In this document: one piece after another, positions 25,948 through 35,487 of the stretch
Position numbering within the stretch: the first letter of the stretch is position 1
Layout of the letters: every line of letters starts with the position of its first letter
Assembly (NCBI RefSeq): GCF_046299575.1
Contig: NZ_JBKBHX010000002.1
Coordinates: forward strand, 186,001 to 250,000
Direction of reading: 5' to 3'
Origin: Thermaurantimonas sp046299575
GTDB taxonomy: Bacteria > Bacteroidota > Bacteroidia > Flavobacteriales > Schleiferiaceae
Length of the DNA: 64,000 nucleotides
The notes under the pieces: model-generated
Told to the model about the DNA's origin: nothing
What the model saw: the letters and a program-made list of their open reading frames with translations, nothing else
Databases searched by the model: none
Program-made: the position numbers and the translations under genes

Positions 25948-27109
25948 GCTTCACATTTTCGTAGTAAAAGTAAATAATTTCACGATATGTAAAGCCTTGT
26001 GACGCCATATTTATAGCTCCTTCTTGAGACATTCCTACCCCATGACCATTACCTCTGCCTTTCAATAGATAATAATTTCCATCTGGCTCAATGTCGAAAA
26101 AAGTGGAGCGCAACTGAAAATGAAAGCGAAAATCTCTGAGAGGAAAAGATTTATTTTGATACCGAAAATGATTCAGCCTTTCTGGCTGCTTAAAAGTATC
26201 GATGGCAGCAATGAGCTCAGGAGTTAGTTTTGTATGCAGCTTGCGCGCAATGTATTCTTGAACGTCCTTTTTTGGCAGCTTTTTCGTCCATTCATACGAG
26301 TTCATTCCCTCCGAATATGGATCTGGTTTTGCGACAAGGTTAGGCAATTTCTTGTGCCATGCATCCTCGGCACATACGGTATGCCCGCCACTATTAGCGT
26401 GAAAGGCAGCGAAAATGGGTGCACCTGAAGCACTATCTACCACGATTGTATCGCGGGTTTCTAAAACAGCTTGCCGGATTAGATCTGAATTTCGGTAATA
26501 GGCTCTGCTCAGATACACTTGTGAAGAAATATCGTCTTTTAAGTTGTAGCCTTCACGAATGTGTTTATTGTAGTTTCTAATTGCAAATGTTCTTGCTAAT
26601 ATTGCTTGGGCTTTGAAATATTCCAGCTGCGGAAAATTGCCTCCTTCAGATTCTACAACACCTGCTACATATTGTTCAAGATTTACTTGGTTTATTGCTT
26701 GTAAATTTTGGTTGTTAGCGAATAAAATTAATGAACCATCATACCAGCGTTCTTTCTTGTTTACATGTATCAAAAAATTCGAAGAAGTATCTGCGGCTAA
26801 AAAGGAAATTGCATAAAAATTTCCCAAGTGTTTTCTCCCGTTTTTTAAGGAAACAAAGGGTCCAATTCTTTGGATGGAAAAAAGTGTTTCTAGTGATTTT
26901 GAATGTGCATAATAAATTGTATCAATAAGTCCACCATTTTTGTCAAGAGCTATTAAAAAGTATTCGCCATTTTTTATTCTAAAAAGACATTCGGAAAAAT
27001 TCTCATTGCTAAAAATACGAACTTTAATGTCTGAAGGAATTGCTTTCAGATGAATGGTGAATAAAAGCAAACAAAATAAAACCAATAATTTATTGTGTAA
27101 TTGCTTCAT
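25889..27109 (-). CDS. SpoIID/LytB domain protein
   Basis: A 406-residue exported protein (signal VLFCLLLFTIHLKAIP). The SpoIID block is clear: NQVNLEQYVAGVVESEGG, then LARTFAIRNYNKH, FAAFHANSGGHTVCAEDAW and the C-terminal GRGNGHGVGMSQEGA. SpoIID proteins are peptidoglycan lytic transglycosylases. In non-sporulating Bacteroidota the role is unknown but is likely cell-wall remodelling. Its start overlaps the end of lpxB by 20 bases. Confidence 0.92.
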   Translation of the reverse strand: MKQLHNKLLVLFCLLLFTIHLKAIPSDIKVRIFSNENFSECLFRIKNGEYFLIALDKNGGLIDTIYYAHSKSLETLFSIQRIGPFVSLKNGRKHLGNFYAISFLAADTSSNFLIHVNKKERWYDGSLILFANNQNLQAINQVNLEQYVAGVVESEGGNFPQLEYFKAQAILARTFAIRNYNKHIREGYNLKDDISSQVYLSRAYYRNSDLIRQAVLETRDTIVVDSASGAPIFAAFHANSGGHTVCAEDAWHKKLPNLVAKPDPYSEGMNSYEWTKKLPKKDVQEYIARKLHTKLTPELIAAIDTFKQPERLNHFRYQNKSFPLRDFRFHFQLRSTFFDIEPDGNYYLLKGRGNGHGVGMSQEGAINMASQGFTYREIIYFYYENVKLESLSSYRQLMAEAPQLAF

Positions 27110-28205
27110 TTTTTAAAAAATTATTAATGCACAAAGCAGTACGTTCTGATGCGCCTTTCCCACCTAATTTCTTGCGAAGTTCCGCAAATGCATTCTTTTG
27201 AGCTTTTATTGCGGAATTGTCTTCCAAAAGTTTTTTTATTTCTATATCCAGGTTTGCAGTATTCAGTTCATCTTGTATTAATTCAGGCACAGCTTTTCTG
27301 TCAAGAATCAAGTTTACAAGTGAAATATACTTCACTCTGACAAGTTTTTTAGCTATTAAATAACTCAACTTATTGCCTTTATACACTACTACTAAGGGAG
27401 TATTAAGTAAAGCCGTTTCAAGAGTGGCTGTTCCGGAAGCTACAATTGCTGCTCGCGAGTAGCGAATTACATCATAGGTTTTTCCTTCAATAACTTTAAC
27501 GTTTTCTACTCCTAAGATGTATTTTTCATAAAAAGATTTTTCAATGGAAGGTGCAGCAGCAAGAGCAAATTTTAAGTTTGGATTTTTTAAAGCGAATTCA
27601 ATCATTACTGGCAAAATATTTTCTATCTCTTGTTGTCGGCTACCTGGCAATAGAGCTATATCGAATTCAGTTGATTTTTCTGGAATATTTTCTGTACAAC
27701 CCATGTCAATAGCATCGAGTAGGGGGTGACCTACATATTCTACTTTGTATCCGTATTTTTCATAAAAAGCTTTTTCAAAAGGCAGAATGGTAATCATCAG
27801 GTCAATATCTCTCTTGATTTGATGCACTCTCCCTTCTTTCCAGGCCCATATTTGAGGACTGATGTAGTAAATGTTTTTAAATCCCTTTTCTTTAGCAAAT
27901 TTGGCTATTCGCATATTAAATCCGGGGAAGTCAATGTAAACGATGACATCAGGCTTATTTTCTACGATCCAATTTTTACAAAATTCGAGGTTTTTTAAAA
28001 TTTTTCGAAGGTTTTTTAGTACTTCATAAAAGCCCATGAAAGCCATTTCTCGATAGTGCAGCAGAAGGATTCCACCTTCGCTTTCCATTTTATTTCCTCC
28101 GAAACAATAAAAATTGCTTTCTGGGAATAATTTTTTCAAATTTTTTAATAGATTGGCGCCATGTAAATCTCCTGAAGATTCACCAGCGAGCAGAAGAAAT
28201 TTCAT
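27090..28205 (-). CDS. lpxB: Lipid-A-disaccharide synthase
   Basis: A 371-residue GT19 glycosyltransferase with the LLAGESSGDLHGANLL N-terminus. Also visible are DVIVYIDFPGFNMRIAKFA, ISPQIWAWKEGRV, the donor-site LLPGSRQQEIENILP, and VASGTATLETALLNTPLVV. It joins UDP-2,3-diacylglucosamine to lipid X in lipid A synthesis at the inner membrane. It is part of a minus-strand string with surE upstream and the SpoIID gene downstream. Confidence 0.95.
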   Translation of the reverse strand: MKFLLLAGESSGDLHGANLLKNLKKLFPESNFYCFGGNKMESEGGILLLHYREMAFMGFYEVLKNLRKILKNLEFCKNWIVENKPDVIVYIDFPGFNMRIAKFAKEKGFKNIYYISPQIWAWKEGRVHQIKRDIDLMITILPFEKAFYEKYGYKVEYVGHPLLDAIDMGCTENIPEKSTEFDIALLPGSRQQEIENILPVMIEFALKNPNLKFALAAAPSIEKSFYEKYILGVENVKVIEGKTYDVIRYSRAAIVASGTATLETALLNTPLVVVYKGNKLSYLIAKKLVRVKYISLVNLILDRKAVPELIQDELNTANLDIEIKKLLEDNSAIKAQKNAFAELRKKLGGKGASERTALCINNFLKNEAITQ

Positions 28206-28269
28206 AGTTTAGGAGTACATATCAAAGAAAAAGAAATTCTATGATCGGATCAATTGCTTCTTCCCTTTT

Positions 28270-28581
28270 TTATAACAGGAATTTGTGAATAACTGCTGCT
28301 AAAAGTACGATCAGAGTGGCAGCCAGAATGCCTTGTGATGTAGATTCTTTTTTAAATCGCAGAAATAAAAAAAACAGACCTACATTAATTAAAAGTCCTA
28401 AGCTCGTTATTTGAAAAATAAGAGTTTTAAACTGAAGTTTCGTTAAGCTAGATTCGTCTGAGAGCAAGACAGGAAACTTTAGAAACAACAAAACCAGGCC
28501 ACCCACAGGTGCTATTAAGGCAATTAAAATTCCTTGAACTAAACTTCCCGAGGTATGGTTTTGTTGATTTCGAAATTCCAT
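28270..28581 (-). CDS. Small three-helix membrane protein between surE and lpxB
   Basis: A 103-residue protein with three hydrophobic segments (ILIALIAPVGGLVLLFLKFP, LIFQITSLGLLINVGLFFLF, GILAATLIVLLAAVIHKFLL). It overlaps the end of surE by 43 bases in another frame. A small membrane gene in this slot recurs in Bacteroidota surE-lpxB clusters. No function is known to me. The membrane topology and the conserved position support it as a real gene. Confidence 0.75.
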   Translation of the reverse strand: MEFRNQQNHTSGSLVQGILIALIAPVGGLVLLFLKFPVLLSDESSLTKLQFKTLIFQITSLGLLINVGLFFLFLRFKKESTSQGILAATLIVLLAAVIHKFLL

Positions 28582-29339
28582 TTAGACATGGTTTTCAGTT
28601 GTTCATAAGCTGTAAAATCGACATTTATTGGCACTATCGATATGAAATAATTTTTTAAGGCATACTCATCAGTGTCAGTTCCGGTATCATGGTTTACAAA
28701 TTGGCCTGAAAGCCAGTAATACTTTCGGCCTCTCGGGTCAGTGCGCACGTCGATTTCTTCTTCCCATACGGCATCGGCCTGGCGACAGATGCGCACCCCT
28801 CTGTAGTCTTCGCCGTTGATGACTTTAGGAATATTAACATTCAGGCATATTCCCTTTGGTAGACCGTGTTTCAACACCATTTTGGATATGACGCGTACCC
28901 AACGCCTGGCTTTTGAGAAGTCGGCTTCCCATGCGTAGTCGAGCAGTGAAAATCCAATAGAAGGAATGTTTTCTAAAGCACCTTCTACTGCTGCTGACAT
29001 TGTACCGCTGTAAATCACGTTGATCGACGAGTTAGATCCGTGATTTATGCCAGAAACGATCAGATCAGGTTTGCGCGGCAGAATATATGATACAGCGAGC
29101 TTAACACAATCTACAGGAGTTCCGCTGCAAGCATATTCAGTTTGTGGTCCGTCATCAATCTTGATAGGGTCGCAACGCAGAGTGGAGTTAATCGTAATCG
29201 CATGCCCCATGCCCGACTGAGGCTTGTCGGGGGCTACTACTACCACATCGCCAATATCGCGTACAGCTTGTATCAAATTTCTTATCCCCGGGGCTGTGAT
29301 TCCATCGTCATTGCAAACCAATATGAGAGGTCTCTTCAT
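28539..29339 (-). CDS. surE: 5'/3'-nucleotidase SurE
   Basis: A 266-residue protein with the SurE active site: VCNDDGITAPGI (Asp pair at 10-11), APDKPQSGMGHAIT, and the metal-binding SGINHGSNSSINVIYSGT. Normal family length. It dephosphorylates nucleoside monophosphates and is first in the surE-lpxB-spoIID-comEC string. It is transcribed divergently from the metallopeptidase; the intergenic gap is 99 bases. Confidence 0.95.
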   Translation of the reverse strand: MKRPLILVCNDDGITAPGIRNLIQAVRDIGDVVVVAPDKPQSGMGHAITINSTLRCDPIKIDDGPQTEYACSGTPVDCVKLAVSYILPRKPDLIVSGINHGSNSSINVIYSGTMSAAVEGALENIPSIGFSLLDYAWEADFSKARRWVRVISKMVLKHGLPKGICLNVNIPKVINGEDYRGVRICRQADAVWEEEIDVRTDPRGRKYYWLSGQFVNHDTGTDTDEYALKNYFISIVPINVDFTAYEQLKTMSKWNFEINKTIPREV

Positions 29340-29388
29340 TACCTTACTTAATACCTTGCAAAAATAGCTTCTGCCAAAATGACCCTTC

Positions 29389-29418
29389 TTTGCGGAGGCA
29401 TGTGATTTGTTATTTTTG
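29389..29418 (+). promoter_or_regulatory. Bacteroidota sigma-70-type promoter of the zinc metallopeptidase gene
   Basis: TTTG (29389-29392), an 18-base spacer, and TATTTTTG (29411-29418) match both boxes of the Bacteroidota consensus TTTG / TAnnTTTG. The start codon at 29439 lies 20 bases after the -7 box, preceded by AAAAGGAT, a weak ribosome site. It is the best promoter match I found in the window. Confidence 0.62.
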
Positions 29419-29438
29419 TACTAAAATTCTAAAAGGAT

Positions 29439-30125
29439 ATGATTCTTATTCTAATTGTTTTTGCGATTGTTGGCTTCATTGTACAAGCGCGATTGAAATC
29501 TAAATTTGAAAAATACAGCAAAGTGCCTGTAGCTGCTGGTCTTACCGGTGCTGAAGTAGCTGAAAAAATGCTTCACGACCACGGAATTTTCGATGTACGT
29601 ATTATCAGTGTGCCCGGTAAACTCACTGATCACTACAACCCACTGGACAAAACAGTTAACCTATCTCCCGATGTTTATCACGGCCGTTCTGTGGCAGCAG
29701 CAGCAGTGGCTGCTCACGAAGTAGGTCACGCTGTACAACATGCTACGGCTTATGCTTGGCTGCAGATGCGATCTGCCCTGGTGCCTATTGTGAGTTTCAG
29801 CAGCCGAATGCTTTCGTTCATCTTCTTGTTCATGCTCTTTGGAAACATCATCGTTCACATGTTCTCACTTGAAACAGTGCTGCTCACAATAGTGATTTTA
29901 CAAAGTGCTATTACACTTTTCACCCTTATCACCTTGCCGGTAGAGTACGATGCCAGCCATCGGGCACTTGTTTGGCTTGATCGGGCAGGTATTACTTCAG
30001 TGAGAGAGCACAATATGGCGAAAGACGCTTTGAAGTGGGCTGCTAATACCTATCTGGTAGCCGCTTTGGCTTCATTAGCACAATTACTTTACTACATTAT
30101 GTTGTATTTAAATAGCAGAGATTAA
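29439..30125 (+). CDS. Membrane zinc metallopeptidase, YugP family
   Basis: A 228-residue protein with an N-terminal helix (ILILIVFAIVGFIVQARL), the zinc site AAAVAAHEVGHAVQHA (HExxH written as HEVGH), and two or three further helices after it. The C-terminal TLPVEYDASHRALVWLD provides the likely third ligand region. This matches the YugP/DUF family of neutral zinc metallopeptidases; substrates are unknown. A strong promoter match precedes it and a clear terminator follows, so it is probably monocistronic. Confidence 0.92.
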   Translation: MILILIVFAIVGFIVQARLKSKFEKYSKVPVAAGLTGAEVAEKMLHDHGIFDVRIISVPGKLTDHYNPLDKTVNLSPDVYHGRSVAAAAVAAHEVGHAVQHATAYAWLQMRSALVPIVSFSSRMLSFIFLFMLFGNIIVHMFSLETVLLTIVILQSAITLFTLITLPVEYDASHRALVWLDRAGITSVREHNMAKDALKWAANTYLVAALASLAQLLYYIMLYLNSRD

Positions 30126-30143
30126 TCTAAAAAGATAACGTTC

Positions 30144-30175
30144 AAAAAGAGCCGCCCATCGTGGTGGCTCTTTTT
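30144..30175 (+). terminator. Rho-independent terminator after the metallopeptidase
   Basis: AAAAAGAGCC (30144-30153) pairs with GGCTCTTTTT (30166-30175). Three further pairs close a six-base loop, and more T follows (GTTTTTTGC). It is the clearest intrinsic terminator in the window and, because the A/T arms are symmetric, could work on both strands. Confidence 0.85.
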
Positions 30176-30291
30176 GTTTTTTGCTGTAAGGTTTCATCAA
30201 GCTGATTAAATAAATATTAAGGCATTTGTATTGTAGTTTTGACGCACTTTTTAAAATTTAAGACAAAAATTCACTCAAACGCCCCCTTTTC

Positions 30292-33054
30292 ATGGATAGG
30301 TTTTCGTTTCTGAATGCAGCCCATTTGCAGTTTTTCGACGAGCTCTACCAACAATATCTCGAAAATCCTGACATTATAGAGCCTTCATGGAGGGCTTTTT
30401 TTCAGGGTTTTGATTTTGCCAATGAGTATGCTGACTGCTCACCGGTTGAGAGGGTGAAGGTGATTGAAAAAGCGGTTGAGCAAACAGCTGACCTAAGCCA
30501 TATTATTAAGGAGTTTAGAGTCATTGAACTTATCAACGCATATAGGCAGCGTGGCCACTTGTTTACTGAAACAAATCCAGTACGAGCACGTCGTAAATAC
30601 TCGCCTACTTTAGATATTGAAAACTTTGGACTCGATGCAAGTGATCTGGACAAGCCTTTTGAGGCTGCACGCGAGTTAGGTTTAAGTGGTCCGGCACCGC
30701 TTCGCCGTATCATTCAGCATTTGAAGAATGTGTATTGCCGTTCGATCGGGGTTGAGTTTATGTATATACGCGATGTTGAGCGTCGCAAATGGATCATTGA
30801 TCGGTTAAACGTAAACGAAAACATTCCAAATTTTACTCCTGATCAGAAGAAATACATTCTCACAAAGCTGACGGAAGCCGTTGGTTTCGAAGCATTCCTC
30901 AATACAAAATTCGTAGGTCAGAAGCGCTTTTCTATCGAAGGAGCCGAATCATTGATTCCGGCACTCGACATGGCCATCAATCACGGAGCAGAACTTGGAG
31001 TGCGTGAGGTTGTGATGGGTATGGCACATCGGGGCCGTTTGAATGTCTTGTCAAATATTTTCGGCAAGACTCAGAGAGATATCTTTTCTGAATTTGAAGG
31101 CAAAGAGTACGAAGACGAGGATTTCGATGGAGATGTGAAATACCATTTGGGATACAGTACACTTAAAGTACTCGACGACAGTACTCAAATACGTTTGACC
31201 TTGTCGCCCAATCCATCACACCTTGAGGCGGTAAATGCTGTGGTGGAGGGCATTGCACGCGCACGCATCGATTACAATCACTATGGCAACGTATCGGCTG
31301 TACTACCAATTCTGATACACGGTGATGCAGCCATTGCTGCTCAGGGAATCGTGTACGAGGTGGTACAAATGGAAACTCTGGATGGTTATAAAACCGGAGG
31401 TACTATCCATTTCGTAATCAACAATCAAGTAGGATTTACCACAAACTATCTCGATGCCCGTTCGAGTACCTACTGTACTGATGTAGCAAAAGTGATCTTG
31501 GCACCGGTATTTCACGTGAATGGCGACGATACAGAGGCCGTAGTTCACGTAGCTAAATTTGCCATTGAATATCGCCAACGCTTTTTGCGCGACATTTTCA
31601 TCGATCTGCTGTGCTATCGCAAGTACGGTCATAACGAGGGCGATGAACCTCGCTTTACACAACCACTCCTTTATAAAATTATTGCCAAGCATCCCAATCC
31701 GAGAGATATCTACATGAAAAAGCTCAAAGAAGAGGGCCTGGTAGATGAAGACTTTCTAAAAAAAGTGGATGCTGATTTTAAGGCCATTCTCGAGATGCGG
31801 TACGACGAGTCGAAAAAAATCGAGAAAAACCGCATTACTCCCTTCTTGCAAGAAGATTGGGAAGGCTTCAGAAAGGCAACGCTCGAAGATTTTCACACTT
31901 CGCCTGAAACAGGTGTAAGCCGAGAAAAACTTCTAAAAATAGCAAAAGCCCTTACCACCCTGCCGGCTGATAAAAAGTTCTTCAATAAAGTAGTGCGTCT
32001 GGTAGAAGACCGTCGTAAAATGATTGAAGAGCGCAATGCACTCGACTGGGGAATGGGTGAGTTAATGGCCTACGGCTCGTTGCTGATCGAAGGCATCCCT
32101 GTGCGAATCTCAGGTGAAGACGTGGAGAGGGGTACCTTTTCGCATCGCCACGCCATCATCCTGGTTGAAGATTCCGAAGAAGAAATTGTACAGCTCAATC
32201 ACATCGAGCCTGGCCAGGCACGATTTGAGATTTACAACTCGCTGCTGAGTGAGTATGGTGTATTAGGCTTTGAGTACGGTTATGCCTTAGCTCGTCCGAA
32301 TCACTTGGTGATATGGGAGGCTCAGTTTGGTGACTTTGCCAATGGAGCTCAAATCATCATCGACCAATTTATTTCTGCCGCTGAAGACAAGTGGGCTGTT
32401 CAAAACGGTCTGGTGTTGTATCTGCCTCACGGGTACGAAGGTCAGGGTGCTGAGCATTCAAGTGCCCGCCTGGAGCGCTTCTTACAACTTTGCGCCCAGC
32501 TCAACATGATCGTATGCAATCTCACAACCCCGGCACAGCTCTTCCACATGCTCCGAAGACAATTTGCATGGCCCTTCCGCAAGCCCGTAGTGTTGATGTC
32601 GCCTAAGTCGCTCTTACGTCACCCCAGAGCCACCAGTACCTTGGAAGAGCTGGAATCTGGCCGTTTTCAAGAAGTAATTGACGATCTTCTGATCGAAGAC
32701 AAAGCTGCTGTAACAAAACTTGTTTTCGTGACGGGTAAGTTTTACTACGAATTGCTTGAAGAGCGCGAAACCGAGAAGCACTTTGATACCGCTCTGGTGC
32801 GCATAGAGCAGCTTTATCCACTCCCAACGAAGAAAATTGAAGAAATCATTGCCAGTTATCCGAATGCGAAAAAAATTGTTTGGGCTCAGGAAGAACCTTC
32901 CAACATGGGAGCCCATTGGTATATGAAGATGAAATTTCCGGTAAAAGATCTACTTGTGGTGAGTCCTAATGCAAGTGCCAGTCCGGCCAGCGGTTCACAC
33001 CAGGCGGCTATAGCTTTGCAAAAGCGCACCATTAAAAAAGTATTCAGCATTTAA
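30292..33054 (+). CDS. sucA: 2-oxoglutarate dehydrogenase E1 component
   Basis: A 920-residue thiamine-diphosphate enzyme. The N-terminal segment has FFDELYQQYLENPDIIEPSW. The TPP domain has GMAHRGRLNVLSNIFGK, LSPNPSHLEAVNAVVEG, HGDAAIAAQGIVYE, and VCYRKYGHNEGDEP-like text near residue 445. Then come SGEDVERGTFSHRHA and LYLPHGYEGQGAEHSSARLE. It decarboxylates 2-oxoglutarate in the TCA cycle. It is followed after 25 bases by the E2 gene; the E3 lipoamide dehydrogenase is not in this window. Confidence 0.97.
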   Translation: MDRFSFLNAAHLQFFDELYQQYLENPDIIEPSWRAFFQGFDFANEYADCSPVERVKVIEKAVEQTADLSHIIKEFRVIELINAYRQRGHLFTETNPVRARRKYSPTLDIENFGLDASDLDKPFEAARELGLSGPAPLRRIIQHLKNVYCRSIGVEFMYIRDVERRKWIIDRLNVNENIPNFTPDQKKYILTKLTEAVGFEAFLNTKFVGQKRFSIEGAESLIPALDMAINHGAELGVREVVMGMAHRGRLNVLSNIFGKTQRDIFSEFEGKEYEDEDFDGDVKYHLGYSTLKVLDDSTQIRLTLSPNPSHLEAVNAVVEGIARARIDYNHYGNVSAVLPILIHGDAAIAAQGIVYEVVQMETLDGYKTGGTIHFVINNQVGFTTNYLDARSSTYCTDVAKVILAPVFHVNGDDTEAVVHVAKFAIEYRQRFLRDIFIDLLCYRKYGHNEGDEPRFTQPLLYKIIAKHPNPRDIYMKKLKEEGLVDEDFLKKVDADFKAILEMRYDESKKIEKNRITPFLQEDWEGFRKATLEDFHTSPETGVSREKLLKIAKALTTLPADKKFFNKVVRLVEDRRKMIEERNALDWGMGELMAYGSLLIEGIPVRISGEDVERGTFSHRHAIILVEDSEEEIVQLNHIEPGQARFEIYNSLLSEYGVLGFEYGYALARPNHLVIWEAQFGDFANGAQIIIDQFISAAEDKWAVQNGLVLYLPHGYEGQGAEHSSARLERFLQLCAQLNMIVCNLTTPAQLFHMLRRQFAWPFRKPVVLMSPKSLLRHPRATSTLEELESGRFQEVIDDLLIEDKAAVTKLVFVTGKFYYELLEERETEKHFDTALVRIEQLYPLPTKKIEEIIASYPNAKKIVWAQEEPSNMGAHWYMKMKFPVKDLLVVSPNASASPASGSHQAAIALQKRTIKKVFSI

Positions 33055-33079
33055 TGACCCCAATCATAAACACCTCGCT

Positions 33080-34327
33080 ATGATTTTAGAAATGAAAGTG
33101 CCCTCTCCGGGCGAGTCCATATCAGAAGTAGAAATAGCCCAGTGGCTCGTAAAAGATGGAGATTACGTAGAGAAAGATCAGGATATAGCCGAAATCGACA
33201 GCGATAAGGCTACTTTGGCATTGCCTGCAGAGGCATCTGGAGTCATCAAAATACTCGTGCCAGCTGGCAGTACGGTAGCTGTGGGCGATGTAGTGTGCAC
33301 TATCGACACTTCAGCACAGGCACCGGGGAAAGCCGCACCCCAGGCTGAATCGCCTAAAAAATCAGAAGAACAAACACCTTCACCTAAAAAAGAAGAAACT
33401 AAGCCCACACCTGTAGCCGAACAAAAGCCCACATCTTATGCTACGGGTACTCCATCGCCAGCTGCACGCAAACTGATGGAAGAAACCGGCATAAGCCTGT
33501 CGCAAGGCACTGGCAGAGATGGCCGCATCACTAAAGCCGATGTGCTGAAAGCCGCTGAAGAGGTAAAAGGTCGCGCTTCAATGGGCTCGCCGGGCACGGG
33601 TAGCCGCAGCACACAGCGCAAGCGCATGTCGGCCTTGCGTCGCAAATTGTCCGAGCGCCTGGTATCTGTAAAGAACGAAACAGCTATGCTTACTACCTTC
33701 AATGAGGTAGATATGAAAGCCATTTACGACTTGCGGGCCGAATACAAGGAAGCTTTTGCAGCTAAACACGGTGTAAATCTGGGCTTTATGTCTTTCTTTA
33801 CTCTTGCCTGCGTGAGCGCATTAAAAGCCTTTCCTCAAGTGAACTCAATGATCGACGGCGAAGACATGGTCAGCTTCGACTTCTGCGATATTTCCATTGC
33901 CGTAAGTGGTCCTAAGGGCCTCATGGTGCCAGTACTTCGCAATGCCGAAAACATGACCTTTGCCGGAGTCGAAAAAGAAATCAAGCGCCTTGCTACACGC
34001 GTGCGCGACGGCGTAATTACCGTAGATGAAATGACTGGCGGAACGTTTACCATCACCAACGGCGGTGTCTTTGGTTCTATGCTTTCTACGCCTATTATCA
34101 ATCCACCACAGTCGGCCATCCTCGGCATGCATAACGTAGTGGAAAGACCCGTAGTACGCGACGGCCAGATTGTCATCCGCCCTATCATGTTTGTAGCCCT
34201 CAGCTACGACCACCGCATCATCGACGGCCGCGAGTCAGTAGGTTTCCTCGTTCATGTGAAAGAATGCCTTGAGAATCCCGTCGAAAAGCTCATGAACGGC
34301 GATCCACGTCGCGCCCTCGAACTCTGA
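33080..34327 (+). CDS. sucB: Dihydrolipoyllysine succinyltransferase, E2 of 2-oxoglutarate dehydrogenase
   Basis: A 415-residue protein with three parts: a lipoyl domain (residues 1-77, lipoyl lysine in IDSDKATLALP), an Ala/Pro/Lys linker, and a peripheral-subunit binding domain (PSPAARKLMEETGI, near 125-160). The catalytic domain has the active-site SYDHRIIDGRESVGFL near the end. Downstream of sucA in the usual order, it transfers the succinyl group to CoA. The closest relatives are OdhB/SucB rather than pyruvate E2, by context. Confidence 0.95.
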   Translation: MILEMKVPSPGESISEVEIAQWLVKDGDYVEKDQDIAEIDSDKATLALPAEASGVIKILVPAGSTVAVGDVVCTIDTSAQAPGKAAPQAESPKKSEEQTPSPKKEETKPTPVAEQKPTSYATGTPSPAARKLMEETGISLSQGTGRDGRITKADVLKAAEEVKGRASMGSPGTGSRSTQRKRMSALRRKLSERLVSVKNETAMLTTFNEVDMKAIYDLRAEYKEAFAAKHGVNLGFMSFFTLACVSALKAFPQVNSMIDGEDMVSFDFCDISIAVSGPKGLMVPVLRNAENMTFAGVEKEIKRLATRVRDGVITVDEMTGGTFTITNGGVFGSMLSTPIINPPQSAILGMHNVVERPVVRDGQIVIRPIMFVALSYDHRIIDGRESVGFLVHVKECLENPVEKLMNGDPRRALEL

Positions 34328-34332
34328 TTCGA

Positions 34333-34983
34333 ATGCACTATCTCAGGCAAATAGCAAAGATTTTATACACCGACTTTAAAATAGAGTGGCGAGAAAAGCA
34401 CCAGCTTTTCTCGCTTTTTCTTTACATTGCATCATCTGCTTTCATCGCCTACATGATTCTTAAGGCAGATGTAGCCCCACGCATCTCTATTTCAGTCTTT
34501 TGGATCATTTTAGGCTTCGGGGCAGTCACTTCTACCTCTCGTTGCCTCGTCCGCGAAACATCAACGCGCTTCCTTTTTTATTATCAGACAGTGCCCCCTT
34601 CGCAGCTCATTGTTTCAAAAATTGCCTTTAATGCAACTTTGCTTTCCGTGGTATCTGTTTTTACCGCCTGGCTATTCGATCTGTTGTTTCAAACTCAGTT
34701 CACCTTGTCATATCTCTTAGGAATCAGCCTTCTGGGAGCTTTGGCCTTTGCCAGCACACTCACCCTCATTGCAGGCATCTCAGCAGCCGTACAGGGCAAT
34801 GCTGCCATCATGGCCGTTTTATCCTTTCCGCTGCTCATCCCGCAGCTGCTGGTACTCATCCGCATTAGCGAGGCCATGCTCATCGGCGTAGAGAGCCTTC
34901 ACTTTGTTGTCGCTTCGCTTTTACTCGATCTTATCACCATAGCTTTAAGTGTGATGTTGTTTCCTTTCTTATGGAAAGAATAA
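34333..34983 (+). CDS. CcmB-like haem exporter ABC permease
   Basis: A 216-residue membrane protein with six hydrophobic segments. RCLVRETSTRFLFYYQTVPP is a CcmB-type cytoplasmic loop, and ALAFASTLTLIAGISAAVQ plus VLSFPLLIPQLLVLIRISE match the later helices of the family. CcmB pairs with CcmA in cytochrome c maturation. No ccmA or ccmC is beside it. It starts five bases after sucB and may be read through from it. Confidence 0.82.
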   Translation: MHYLRQIAKILYTDFKIEWREKHQLFSLFLYIASSAFIAYMILKADVAPRISISVFWIILGFGAVTSTSRCLVRETSTRFLFYYQTVPPSQLIVSKIAFNATLLSVVSVFTAWLFDLLFQTQFTLSYLLGISLLGALAFASTLTLIAGISAAVQGNAAIMAVLSFPLLIPQLLVLIRISEAMLIGVESLHFVVASLLLDLITIALSVMLFPFLWKE

Positions 34984-34993
34984 TTTCGTAGCC

Positions 34994-35392
34994 ATGAAAT
35001 TTCGATTCAATTTCACCATCTCTGAGCCCCCTTTTCACATACGGCTGGCAGTCAGCACGCTAAGTTTTTTTCTGGCATCTTACATTACACCAGGTGTTGA
35101 GCTTCGCGACATTCTTGCTGCTTTTATTGTAGCTTTGGTATTGAGTATTTTCAACGTCACTGTCAAACCTTTGCTGATACTGCTTACCCTTCCGGTCACG
35201 CTTATTACATTTGGAATTTTTCTCTTTGTTATCAACGCAATTGTGATTCTTATCGCTGCCGAACTGGTCAGTGGATTTGAAGTCAGCAGCTTCTGGAGTG
35301 CACTGCTTTACAGTTTTTTCGTTTCGCTAATCAGTGGAATTTTACATGCGTTCGCTCAAAACATTGGCAAAAGGTCGCCAGATCATTTTTGA
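34994..35392 (+). CDS. Phage holin family protein (four-helix membrane protein)
   Basis: A 132-residue protein with four hydrophobic helices. The segments ALVLSIFNVTVKPLLILLTL and PVTLITFGIFLFVINAIVIL are typical of the widespread holin-IV-like family. Despite the family name these are common chromosomal proteins, and nothing phage-like lies near it. It follows ccmB by ten bases. No function is known. Confidence 0.85.
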   Translation: MKFRFNFTISEPPFHIRLAVSTLSFFLASYITPGVELRDILAAFIVALVLSIFNVTVKPLLILLTLPVTLITFGIFLFVINAIVILIAAELVSGFEVSSFWSALLYSFFVSLISGILHAFAQNIGKRSPDHF

Positions 35393-35487
35393 CATGCTGC
35401 CGAATGGATATTTCTGAAAAGAAATCATTACATTTAAGTGCTATATGAGCGGCAGAAATGACAGGGGACACCATACGATTTCTTCCA

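Noticed and set aside
31303..31692. A 129-codon antisense frame in sucA
   Set aside because: Entirely inside a highly conserved enzyme gene on the other strand, with no motif.
33835..34213. Two long antisense frames (117 and 122 codons) within sucB
   Set aside because: They lie wholly opposite the catalytic domain of sucB, and their residues follow no family. Long antisense frames are expected from codon bias.
34994..35392. Prophage remnant, suggested by the holin-like gene
   Set aside because: The family is a common chromosomal membrane protein, and no other phage gene lies close.
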